A stretch of 32,741 bases of DNA from a virus: the IMG/VR virus record IMGVR_UViG_3300009079_000066, positions 1 to 32,741 of that record. One strand, given 5' to 3'. The notes under the pieces were generated by a model, which saw nothing but the letters and a program-made list of their open reading frames with translations, had not been told where the DNA came from and ran no database searches. Every line of letters begins with the position of its first letter. The stretch's first letter is position 1. Below are positions 7,945 through 17,300 of this stretch, piece by piece. Both the position numbers and the translations under genes were made by a program.

Positions 7945-8328
7945 ATGACTATCAAATTCAACACCGCGATCCGTAATATTATCGTAGACAACCTCACGAT
8001 AACCGTAGGGACAGAACTACGGATATACACAGGCACTGCGCCTGCTTCTGCCGATGATGTCGCCACAGGAACATTGCTCTGCACTATTACCATCGCCAAC
8101 GGGTTTACCGCATCCGCCGCCGGCTCGTCCGGCCTCGTCGCGACAGAAAGCGCAGTAGCAGTTGACACCGGTACAGCTGGGTGGGCAAGATGGACCGACG
8201 GGTTTACTTATCAGGTCGACGGCTCAGTCGGTGTGTCCGCAGCTGACTTCATCATTAACAGCACGGCGATCACCTCCGGCGGTACGGTCACTCTCACCGA
8301 AATGACTATCACCCAACCAGCGAGCTAA
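7945..8328 (+). CDS. Small virion-associated protein, paralogue B
   Basis: 127 residues, starting 8 bases after the previous stop with a weak AAGGG ribosome site. It aligns by eye with the protein at 7078: LRIYTGTAPASADDVATGT, TIANGFTASAAG, VDTGTAGWARWTDG, and a final strand series ending LTEMTITQPAS. The N-terminal 20 residues differ. The pair probably arose by duplication with the gene at 7529 lying between, or that middle gene may be a far-diverged third copy. A structural role is inferred from context. Confidence 0.7.
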   Translation: MTIKFNTAIRNIIVDNLTITVGTELRIYTGTAPASADDVATGTLLCTITIANGFTASAAGSSGLVATESAVAVDTGTAGWARWTDGFTYQVDGSVGVSAADFIINSTAITSGGTVTLTEMTITQPAS

Positions 8329-8332
8329 CACC

Positions 8333-9898
8333 ATGGCGTGGCTCGTCCCAAAACAGACAGTCGTCGGTAATCTAATCGGCCCGGCGACTGTCGTTGGGAC
8401 GATAGGCATCCCGCCGATGGTAGTCGCTGGAAATATAACCGGCCCGACGACTATCGTGGGAACGGTGGGAATCCCACCGATGGTAGTCGCGGGTAATTTA
8501 TATCAGCCGAACACGATCGCGGGAACGGTGGGGATTCCGACCCAACAGGTTTCAGGTGGGCTGTTTGCCCCGATCCCTATCCTGATCCAAGGCACGATCG
8601 TAATCCCGTCGATGAACCCCCCAGACGTTATTGACGTCGACATGGTCGGTGGCGCACAAACCACCGCCGTGTCTGCCCCGCTCGTATTCGGAGGTCACTG
8701 GGACGTCGAGGCATCAGGGGGCGGCATCGTCGCTTCAGGGGAGACTGCCCAAGGCGGGGCCCTCGGCAGCGGCGCTGCGGCACACGACAACCTTATACCG
8801 AACAGACTACAGGCTGTCGGTTTAGGCGGGGCCCTCGGCAGCGGCGCCGCCACGGCCAGTTCCTTCCGCCCAGGGTTCTACAGTACCCTCACCTTGATCA
8901 GCGCGCAGCTAACGGCGGAAACAGACTACATCAAGGGCGACCTCCCTCTAGTCCAGAGCAGCATCGACGCGCCCCCAACGAGGATCGCCGTTATAGATGC
9001 CCGGTTGACCCGCGTACAAGCCAGTGCAGTAGGCGGCGCATCAGAAATCGCAGGAACACTGCCACTGATCTATGCCGAGGTTACTGCTATCGCTGGGGCC
9101 GAGGGGGAGATAGACGTCACGCTGCCCACTGTGGCTGCCTCTATCCAGGGGATTGTCGGCGCGACCGTCACGATCAACGCGCGGCTCCCACGCAGCACGG
9201 CGGCACTGACAGGACAATCGAGTCCTCCCGCAACCATAGATGCGTCGCTCCCGGCCCTCAACGCAAAACTCAACGGACACGCAGGCGCTGCAGCCACAAT
9301 CAATTCCGTACTGCCGCTGCCAACCGCCGCGATCACTGCGGGGGTTGGCGGATTCGGAACTATAAACGCGGAACTGCCGCGGGTCACAGCACAGCTGGCG
9401 ATCAAAGCGGGCCTGCTCACACAGCAGATTGTCATGGTGGTGAACACAGAAACTAATGCGGTTTCGACGTACGAGAACTACCAGTTCAATTCCTTCTGCG
9501 AGCTCGCGGGCGTGTACTATGGAGCAGGGCCGCAGGGCGTATCCCAACTCGACGTCGGAGACGACGACGGCCTAGGGGTACCGATCCCAGCCGAGATAAC
9601 AACCGGGCTGCTCGACTTGGGGGAAGGGTACCAGAAGCGCGTCATCGACGCGTACATGGCATTGCGCACATCTGACGAGCTGGCGTTGACAGTGTCAGTG
9701 GACGAAGAAACATTCTTTGACCCGGTCACAAGGCCAATCCCGACATACGCACGGTTTGATCTTGTACAGCGCAAGGTAGCGATCCCGAAAGGGCTCCGAG
9801 GGCGAGTGTGGCAGTTCAGCGTCAGCAATACAACCGGCGGTGACTTCGAGTTCGGCCACCTCGGCCTCAATTTGTCCACAAGCCCCCGCAGAATATAG
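8333..9898 (+). CDS. Repeat-built virion protein with conserved C-terminal domain
   Basis: 521 residues. Residues 12 to about 92 hold four copies of a 21-residue unit (GNLIGPATVVGTIGIPP plus MVVA and variants). Residues 200 to about 364 hold eight copies of a second unit, also mostly 21 residues, with the pattern IxAxLPxxTAxLxG (for example INARLPRSTAALTGQ, IDASLPALNAKLNG, INAELPRVTAQL). Between them is a Gly-rich linker in which a 24-base segment is repeated exactly (8752-8775 and 8824-8847). The C-terminal ~145 residues (MVVNTETNAVSTYENYQFNS, VIDAYMALRTSDELALTV, RGRVWQFSVSNTTGGDFEFG) form a domain I recognise as recurrent in phage structural proteins. It is likely a long, fibrous virion component with a globular end; function inferred only. 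Confidence 0.75.
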   Translation: MAWLVPKQTVVGNLIGPATVVGTIGIPPMVVAGNITGPTTIVGTVGIPPMVVAGNLYQPNTIAGTVGIPTQQVSGGLFAPIPILIQGTIVIPSMNPPDVIDVDMVGGAQTTAVSAPLVFGGHWDVEASGGGIVASGETAQGGALGSGAAAHDNLIPNRLQAVGLGGALGSGAATASSFRPGFYSTLTLISAQLTAETDYIKGDLPLVQSSIDAPPTRIAVIDARLTRVQASAVGGASEIAGTLPLIYAEVTAIAGAEGEIDVTLPTVAASIQGIVGATVTINARLPRSTAALTGQSSPPATIDASLPALNAKLNGHAGAAATINSVLPLPTAAITAGVGGFGTINAELPRVTAQLAIKAGLLTQQIVMVVNTETNAVSTYENYQFNSFCELAGVYYGAGPQGVSQLDVGDDDGLGVPIPAEITTGLLDLGEGYQKRVIDAYMALRTSDELALTVSVDEETFFDPVTRPIPTYARFDLVQRKVAIPKGLRGRVWQFSVSNTTGGDFEFGHLGLNLSTSPRRI

Positions 9899-9911
9899 AT
9901 AGGACAGAACC

Positions 9912-11726
9912 ATGGCATTCACATTTGACACCCCCGTCAAGACGCAAGCTGAGATACTCCAAAAGGCAGCAGACACTCAGGCGAAATATTATGCGGGGCG
10001 GCTCGACATAATATTAGACAATTTGTTTATGCTTGGGCTCCCAAGCACTAAGGCCCCTCCCGGCCCCGTAGAAGGCGAATTCGACATAGAGAAAGTCTAC
10101 TCCGAGCTTGCAAAGCTGGCCGAATCGGCGCCTCTGATGCCCGACATCCCTCAGTTGGTTGGGCCCCCACCAGAGACGACAATCCCCAAACTTGATGCTC
10201 CCAAGTTTGCCAGCGTGCCGCCCGCGACACCCGCGCCTACGGCCCCCACGTTCACGTTCAGGAACCCACCAAACATAACCTCCGCACCTTTCGGCGGAAC
10301 CGTACCGGTTATGAAGGAGCCTCCCGTTCCAGGGCGCCCAGAGCTCCCCACGCTGCCCGCGCCTACGTTCGAGAACATCGTGATTCCAACAATCACAGAT
10401 GCTGTGTTTCCGGTATTTACAGGGGTGGCACCGAAGAACGACTTTACGGCCCCCACGGAGCTCTTCGTGTATGCGGAGAAGCCCTACGAGTCCGCCCTTG
10501 CAGATGCGGCAACTGCCAAGCTGATGAACGACTTGATGTCGGGCGGGTATGGCATTGAGATAGCCGATGAGATTGCCCTATGGGACCGAGCCAGAGACAG
10601 AGAAATCCGCGGCGCCGACGCAGCAACAGCCGAGATGTCCCGACAGATGGCCAGCCGGGGGTTCTCCCTGCCGCCAGGAACAATGCTGGCCCAACTGGCC
10701 AGCATACAACAGGGCGTGACTGAGAAGCTCAGCACCCTGTCGCGCGACATCGCGCTGAAACGAGGCGACATGTACGTGGAGAACCGCAAGTTCACCATCG
10801 AGCAAGTTCGCCAGTACGAGAAGATTGCCGTCGACATGCACGTGTCGCTGATGGAACGGACCCTGAACGCAGCGAAGGCTGTGGTCGAGTTGGGGCTGGC
10901 TGTCTACAACGCGAAGATCGTGATGTTTAATGCAGGGTTGGAGGAGTTCAAAACCCTCGCCTCTGTCTATGAGGCGGAAATCCGGGGAGCGTTGGGTATG
11001 CTCGAAGGGCAGAAACTCAAACTCCAGACGGTGGACTCCACGATCAACATCCAGAAGAACAAAGCAGAGCTGTACAAAGCGGAGCTCGACGCGCAGAAAC
11101 ACATAGTCGAGATGTATCGCGTTGACATCGAAGCAATGAAAGCGCTACTTGGGGCCGAAGGCATGAAGTTTGATGTGTTCCGCACAGAGGTGATGGCGTA
11201 TGGAGAAATGCTGAAAGCGGGCACTTTGAGTATGCAGGGGTATGAGACCCAGATGAGGGGCGATGCCATCCGTGCTGATGTGTACAAGACCCTCGTGAGT
11301 GCGCAAGCAATCGACATGGAGCGCAGCAAAACCGCCGCGTCGATCATCGAAGGTAACAACAAAATCGCCATCGAGCACGTGCGCACTGCGGCCCAGGCGG
11401 TTACTGCAGAGGCCGACGTGTTCCGCTCCAAGGCACAGGGCATCTCCGCGAACAACGAGGCCAACGCGAAAGCCTTCACCGCACGTACTGAGGCGTTCAA
11501 GGCGCTGGCGAGTGTCTATAAATCCATCGGCGAGATCGACCTGTCACGACTAGATGCCAGTACCCGTGTGGCTCTCGAGAACGCCCGCATTACGGTCGAG
11601 CGCGAGAAATTAGAAACTGACAGACGAGTAAGAGCGACCATCGCTGGATCTGAAGGTAACTCAAAAGCGATGCAGGCAGCCCTGAACCAAGTGATCAGTA
11701 TTGCTTCCGTCACAGCGTCAGCCTAA
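9912..11726 (+). CDS. Proline-rich/coiled-coil internal virion protein candidate
   Basis: 604 residues; AGGA (9901-9904) precedes the ATG at 9912. Residues about 50-165 are Pro-rich and low in complexity (TPAPTAPTFTFRNPPN, PVPGRPELPTLPAPTFEN). From about 180 to the end the chain is almost entirely helical and Ala/Glu/Lys-rich, with heptad-like spacing, interrupted near 250 by SRGFSLPPGTMLAQ. This segment resembles a loop found in other phage proteins of this type. It is followed by two further large proteins, as the internal core or ejection proteins of podoviruses usually are. It probably assembles as an extended helical bundle. No lysozyme, protease or transmembrane signature is seen. Confidence 0.7.
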   Translation: MAFTFDTPVKTQAEILQKAADTQAKYYAGRLDIILDNLFMLGLPSTKAPPGPVEGEFDIEKVYSELAKLAESAPLMPDIPQLVGPPPETTIPKLDAPKFASVPPATPAPTAPTFTFRNPPNITSAPFGGTVPVMKEPPVPGRPELPTLPAPTFENIVIPTITDAVFPVFTGVAPKNDFTAPTELFVYAEKPYESALADAATAKLMNDLMSGGYGIEIADEIALWDRARDREIRGADAATAEMSRQMASRGFSLPPGTMLAQLASIQQGVTEKLSTLSRDIALKRGDMYVENRKFTIEQVRQYEKIAVDMHVSLMERTLNAAKAVVELGLAVYNAKIVMFNAGLEEFKTLASVYEAEIRGALGMLEGQKLKLQTVDSTINIQKNKAELYKAELDAQKHIVEMYRVDIEAMKALLGAEGMKFDVFRTEVMAYGEMLKAGTLSMQGYETQMRGDAIRADVYKTLVSAQAIDMERSKTAASIIEGNNKIAIEHVRTAAQAVTAEADVFRSKAQGISANNEANAKAFTARTEAFKALASVYKSIGEIDLSRLDASTRVALENARITVEREKLETDRRVRATIAGSEGNSKAMQAALNQVISIASVTASA

Positions 11727-11732
11727 GCCACA

Positions 11733-11738
11733 TATAAT
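11733..11738 (+). promoter_or_regulatory. TATAAT, possible -10 box
   Basis: A perfect TATAAT lies in the short gap before the gene at 11762, in otherwise GC-rich sequence (CATATAATATAAGC). No convincing -35 hexamer is found at 16-18 bases upstream, so this is weak evidence for a promoter serving the two largest virion genes. Confidence 0.25.
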
Positions 11739-11761
11739 ATAAGCAAGATCGGAGTCACCGT

Positions 11762-14386
11762 ATGAAACAAAAATCTAACAGCCTCAGAATGGCCAATGGC
11801 AGCGAGCTGACACACCGATTTGCCAAACAGCAGACCCTGCGCATGAACGACGGCGGCGAGGCCCCCACAGGAAGCTTCAAGTGGATGTACCAGCAGGCTC
11901 AGAAAGCTCTGGCCCCTTCGCCACAACAAAGACCGGCCGCACAAGCACCCGTGCAAGCCCCTGCCCCAGTGCAAGCCCCTGCCCAGGCACAGCCGCCGAC
12001 GTTGCGCGCCATCTCTGAGTATTCAGGCAACAGCGCACTCGATCGCCGCATGGCGGCTGCCGAAGTAGGGATGAACGATGGCGGTGAACGACCTAAGCAT
12101 GAGTTCCCTGACGGTCTACCGGGCCACGCCCGTGGGCTTGGCGGGGAAGTCAAAGGCAAAGGAGGCATCGACATGAACCCGTCGTTTTATACGAAGGGCG
12201 AGGTTGTAGCGTCCGTCGATATGCTCGAGGAGGTACCGGGGCTGCGTGAAGACTTGCTCGACCTACGCGAGAAGGTCTTGGCCAAGAAGGGCATGACCCC
12301 AGAGGAAGCCGACGCAAAAGCTATGAGCGGCGGGACGCTGCGCGCAAACGATGGCGGCAGAGCAAGGTTCCACGCCCGGGTTGGCGAGAGGCTGACAGCA
12401 AAGGAAGCAGCGGCAGCCGCGGCTAATGCGGAGCAGGCCCGTGTTCAGGCTGCAAGACAACAAGTGGCCCCCTACGTTAACCATCGCCCACCGAACTCCC
12501 CATACGTCGAACCAATCAAACAGATCGGCTACACACCGAAGCCCGTAAGTACGGCTGTCGCAACTCGCCCATATACCCCCGACTTCACCTTCGCAGATAA
12601 CGATGTTCGCCAAGCGCCTCGAGCCGAGCGCACAGGGAAGTACGACTCGCAGCCTGTCCCCAAGTCAGCCCCAGCGTCGTCCCCCACCCGCATGTCGACA
12701 GAAGGTAAGGCTTTTTCCGCGCAGCACTCAGCGCAGTACCCCCCGAAGGTCGCTCCCGCCGCTCCCGCCGCCGCTGTCCCAGTGTCTAAGGGGGCGGCCA
12801 CACTGCGCTCCCTCGGCCGTGGCGCTGCAGGCGTAGGCCTGGCCCTCGAAGCCAAAGACGTTTACGACGTTGCCAGAGACCCGAACGCGACAAAAATCGA
12901 CGTAGGTACTCAGGCTGCAGAGGGAGCAGGAAAAATTGCTTCCGGCTATCTCGGGGCCAAAGCCGGCGCTGCTCTCGGCACACTCGGCGGTCCGTTCGCC
13001 CCAGTTACTGTCCCGCTAGGTGCGGTAGCGGGCGGCGTGGCCGGGTATTTTGGCGGCGAGAAACTTATAAGCACCCTGCGTGGGGCGGCGGACCTCGACC
13101 CCCGGTCGCCAGACGCACAGATCAACGCACGTAAAGCACAGACGCGCGTGCCCCAGGCCCCGAGGCTCTCCGGCACCAATGTTGTTGGCGGGGATGCGCC
13201 CGGCGCGCAGCAGCAGGCTGCCGCCCCGATGGCAGCCCCACGCTCGGAGTATTTCGCACCAGGCACCGCACGTAACCGAGAAGCCAGCGCGATGATTGAT
13301 AGCGGAATGGGATATATCCCTAACCGCGGCGAAGGCATGCTCCGTTCGAGCTCCGGCGGGATCGTAAAGCTCAACACGAGCGGCGACTACACTCCGCCAC
13401 CCTCTGCAGATATGCTGCGCCGCCAGTACGCACCCACGGACTATGCAAACAGTGCTACCGCCAGAGCCGCCGCCATCCCAAGTACCGCCGAAATGATTCC
13501 GTACTCCCCACCCCCGAGGGCGAGGGCGGGGAGCTGGGCGGGGGAGCTCATGGACATAAAACGTGACAGGGAAGATGCCAACCGTGAGGTTACAAGGCGC
13601 GGCCAAGACCTGACGTATGCATCGTCGAGCGAGACTAACCGCCGACAGGAGGATATCGCTGCAGCAACGAACCGCCGACAGGAGGAAATCGCTGCAGCAA
13701 CGAACCGTACGACTCTACGTGGACAGGACATGGAGCTCGAACAGCGCCGGATTGCAGCGCAAGGTACAGCCGCCACTGCAGCGCAGGCTCAGTCCAATTG
13801 GGAACGGACCCATAACCTCGCGGTGGGGAACCAGAAGCAGACATTCAAAACCGCGGAAGAGGCCAGCATCGCGAAGAAAAACGAGGAATGGGACAAGTCG
13901 GCCAGCCGGCTGTTCATGACACGTGATCCGGAGACAAAAGAACCGATCGTGGACAAGGCCACGATCGCTGCATTTACAAAGGACACCGACAACACGATCA
14001 AGGCAATGGTCAGGGACCTACTAAAGAGTAGCGATCCGGCCGAGGTCGAATATGCCGAACGCCTAGCGAAAGAGGGCAGAAGCGCGCTCGACGAAAATGA
14101 CCGAGCAGAGATGCTCCAAAACTTCCGCATTAGTCAGGCGCACGAGAGAGGACAAAAAAACTCAAGCAGTGCGTTTGGTCTTGGCCCTACTGGCGCGAAA
14201 GAGTCCGACCTTCGTAAATACGCCCTGACTGGCAAACCAGTCAATAGCATGCAACGGCGTTTTGCTACCACCGGCGGGCATACAATCCCTGAAGTTGATC
14301 TGACACACGGCCCTGATGCCAACCGGATTTTCTGGAATTCCGGCCCAGGCACAAACGAGCTGCTCCCACCCAAACTGAGGAACTAA
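11762..14386 (+). CDS. Large internal virion protein with glycine-rich hydrophobic segment
   Basis: 874 residues; GGAG (11751-11754) is the ribosome site. The first 200 residues contain four short motifs of the type L-R-M-N-D-G-G (at about 8-14, 26-32, 103-109 and 193-199). They also hold a segment (GGEVKGKGGIDMNPSFYTKG, then EVVASVDMLE) similar to the Gly/Lys motif found in phage internal and tape-measure-like proteins. Pro/Ala-rich linkers follow. Near residues 340-440 is a hydrophobic, glycine-zipper-like stretch (AGKIASGYLGAKAGAALGTL, then PLGAVAGGVAGYFGG) able to insert into a membrane. A 33-base tandem duplication encodes TNRRQEDIAAA twice. The C-terminal third is charged and helical. 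It is probably an ejection protein; that function is inferred from position and the hydrophobic segment. Confidence 0.7.
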   Translation: MKQKSNSLRMANGSELTHRFAKQQTLRMNDGGEAPTGSFKWMYQQAQKALAPSPQQRPAAQAPVQAPAPVQAPAQAQPPTLRAISEYSGNSALDRRMAAAEVGMNDGGERPKHEFPDGLPGHARGLGGEVKGKGGIDMNPSFYTKGEVVASVDMLEEVPGLREDLLDLREKVLAKKGMTPEEADAKAMSGGTLRANDGGRARFHARVGERLTAKEAAAAAANAEQARVQAARQQVAPYVNHRPPNSPYVEPIKQIGYTPKPVSTAVATRPYTPDFTFADNDVRQAPRAERTGKYDSQPVPKSAPASSPTRMSTEGKAFSAQHSAQYPPKVAPAAPAAAVPVSKGAATLRSLGRGAAGVGLALEAKDVYDVARDPNATKIDVGTQAAEGAGKIASGYLGAKAGAALGTLGGPFAPVTVPLGAVAGGVAGYFGGEKLISTLRGAADLDPRSPDAQINARKAQTRVPQAPRLSGTNVVGGDAPGAQQQAAAPMAAPRSEYFAPGTARNREASAMIDSGMGYIPNRGEGMLRSSSGGIVKLNTSGDYTPPPSADMLRRQYAPTDYANSATARAAAIPSTAEMIPYSPPPRARAGSWAGELMDIKRDREDANREVTRRGQDLTYASSSETNRRQEDIAAATNRRQEEIAAATNRTTLRGQDMELEQRRIAAQGTAATAAQAQSNWERTHNLAVGNQKQTFKTAEEASIAKKNEEWDKSASRLFMTRDPETKEPIVDKATIAAFTKDTDNTIKAMVRDLLKSSDPAEVEYAERLAKEGRSALDENDRAEMLQNFRISQAHERGQKNSSSAFGLGPTGAKESDLRKYALTGKPVNSMQRRFATTGGHTIPEVDLTHGPDANRIFWNSGPGTNELLPPKLRN
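13637..13702 (+). repeat. 33-bp tandem duplication inside the 874-aa gene
   Basis: Two adjacent 33-base units (13637-13669 and 13670-13702) differ at a single base (T versus A in GGAGGATATC/GGAGGAAATC). They encode NRRQEDIAAAT and NRRQEEIAAAT within a helical region, so the frame is kept. This is a recent in-frame duplication and a likely site of length variation between relatives. Confidence 0.9.
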
Positions 14387-14388
14387 TT

Positions 14389-17300
14389 ATGGGCATGTTT
14401 GCTGACTATGTACGCAGGGCTAACGAATCAGAGCAGACCGTTAAAGATCAGTCCCTCTCTGGTGAGTTCAGCGCCGGGCTCCGTGGGGCAGGCAATGCCA
14501 TCGCCGGGCAGCTTAACTCGTACGCGGGGCTGGCTGCAGAGAACCTCGGAGCAGACGAGTTTGCGGCCGACCGGCGCAGGTCAGCAGACGAGTACATGCA
14601 GCGCTCGAACGAGCTCGGCGAAGGTGCGGTACCACTTGAAGACGCACTGGACAGCCCGAGCAACGCGCTGCGCTGGGGCGCACGTACAGCTGGAAGTGTG
14701 TTGCCATACTTGGGCTTGACGGCTGCAGGTACGATGGCAGCCCCTGCCGCTCTCGGCACCGGCATCGCCCGAGGCATCGTCGGCGGTGGTATCGGTATGG
14801 CTGGCCCGTCTGCTGGTGCAATCGTGCAGCGGCAAGAGGCTGACCCAGAAACAATGCAGGACAGCGCCGGTGACCGCTTCGGTCGCGCTACAGGTGGCGG
14901 TCTGCTTGCTGGTGGCGCCTTGTCCCTGCCATTCGGCAGTGTGCTTGGCAAAGCTGGCAGCGGCGCCCTGATGGGCGTTGGCAAACGTGTGGCCGCATCT
15001 CCGTCCCTGCTTGGTGCAACAGCCAAGAACTTGGGCGAAGGCGCAGCCACAGCCGGTATCGGTATGGGCGGCGGCAACGTCGTCGAACAGAAGTTCACGA
15101 ACTTCAACAACGACATCGACTGGAACGAAGCCGGGCAGATGGCCAAAGAAGGCGCGGCCATGGGCGCGTTCCTCCACGCCCCGCTTATCCCGGGCGCGTA
15201 CATGCGCGGACGTACCAACCAAGTCGGCGATGCTATCGTCGGCGCCAAAGATCGTGTGATCGAGGGCATGAAGACAGAGGAAGGCCGCTGGAAAGGTTTC
15301 AGCCAAGCCGCAGATATCGCCGGTGATATCAGCAAGAACACATGGGACGCCACCAAGAAGGCGATGCCCGAAGGTTGGCAAGAGCATGCCACCGCCGCCG
15401 GTGAGTGGGTCAAGGCCAACTACAAGACGAACTTCGACGAAGCCAAGGCGACAGTAAAGCAGTGGGCTGCTGACATTGCTATCGATGAGAACACTTTGCC
15501 TTCTATCAAAGCCGCCGTCGCAGAGGCAGTCAAGAACCCGCGTGACCGTACGAACCAGACGATCATCGCGATGGCGAACTTCGCCAAAGAAGGGTTCAAG
15601 AAATTCAACGAAGAGCCTACCGTCGTCAAGCCACGCGTGTCGCCACTGGAACGACTCAACGAGATCAAAGACGTTGACCGTACCGACGACGCTGACGTGG
15701 CGGCGATCGCCAAGGGCGAGCCAGCCGGCGGCATCAAACAGTTCATCGGCAAGTCAGTTGAGCAAGTCAACGAGCTGCTCAACCTGTCTGAGAACAAGAC
15801 GGTACAGAAGGTGCAGAAGTGGGGCGAGGAGCTACTGAATGACAACGGCTTGAACCCCACTGAGCGCGCACGTATCGCCGAGACTCTACGGAATGAGGGC
15901 GACGCTGCCTCGGCCCGAATCATTGCCGAAGCCACCCGCGCCGCGCGCGTGTCACGCAAGTACCTGAACAAGGCCAAGGCGCTGGCCGACACATTCAAAA
16001 AGAGACCAGACGACGGCACGAAGAAGTCGGAAGACCTCGAAGGGTTCCGAGCCGCTCTGCGGCAGGGCGTTCTCCCCTACCTGTATAAGAACATGCCGGA
16101 GCTGTTCGCCGAGAACGGCCAGGAGTTCCGCCACCCAGCTGCACTGAAAGTAACGGCCGATAACCTGAACCGTGCAATCGAAGACATGGCTCGCGGTGAA
16201 ATGTCTTCGGGCTCGATGGCGCGACTGATCGACATGCTCGGTGAGCACACCATGCCCGTGATGGAGCGCCTGATGGCAGCCACTGGCCGGTCACTCGGCC
16301 AAGGCAAGGATGCCAACCGCGTGTTCCTCGATGGCCAACAGCGCGCGCCGACCAACGGCAAAGGCGCGATGGGCGAGAACAACACGATGCAGGATCAGCT
16401 CACGAACCTCATGCGTGACCGCGAGGCGATGCCAAGCGACCTGTTCACTCAGCAGTTCATGCAGCTGGCGCGACTGTCAAACAAAGACGCTGAGATTTCC
16501 CAGATCGTCCGCCATGCCCTGACACCAGAGTGGCAAGAACGCCTGACGATGGACGAGGTCCGTGACATTAGCAAACAGTTCACACAATGGGCCGAAGGGC
16601 TGCACTTGACGAAGGTATCTGGCAGTAGAAAAGGAGCTTCCCGTCTCTCAGCAGCTCTCCCCGAGACACCAGATATGTTCGGCAGAGACGTGCCCCATCT
16701 CGGGAACCGGATGTGGCCTGGAGACAACCCCGTTGAAAAAGTCAACTACACTGGCATCGCTGACCCGCTGGCATCGCGCCCCGCAGGTAAAGCCGAAGGC
16801 GGCAAGGGGCCAAACGATGCCGAGCCAGGCACACCACTCTTCCAGACCGATGCCGGGCTGTACAACGAGAAGGGCGTACGCGAGAAGTTCGCCGACTACT
16901 TCGGCGAGAGCGCAGACCAAGTGTCTGAAGCATTCGAGAAGCTCGCCCGGGACCGCTACCTCAAAGAGCCGACCCCAGTGGACCGCTTCGATGCAGACGG
17001 CAACCGTATTGAGGAAGCCGAGTTGGAGCGCGTTGTCCGTGGCGGCAACTTCGTGGGCAAGGGCGGCAAAGCCAAAGCAGCCAACGAAGAAGGCGGTATA
17101 AAGAAACGCGGCGAACACCAGACCGACGGCGACGGTAAGATGATTCGTGAGCCCGACCAAGTGGAGTCGATGCTGCAGAACCCTGCCAAATGGCAGGCAG
17201 GCGGCAGAAAAGGATTCAACAAAGCCAGCCAACTCATGATGGAGATGGAAGCCGAGTTCCCTGCCCACCGCGTGTTCTGGGAACAGGCCGACGGCGCAGG

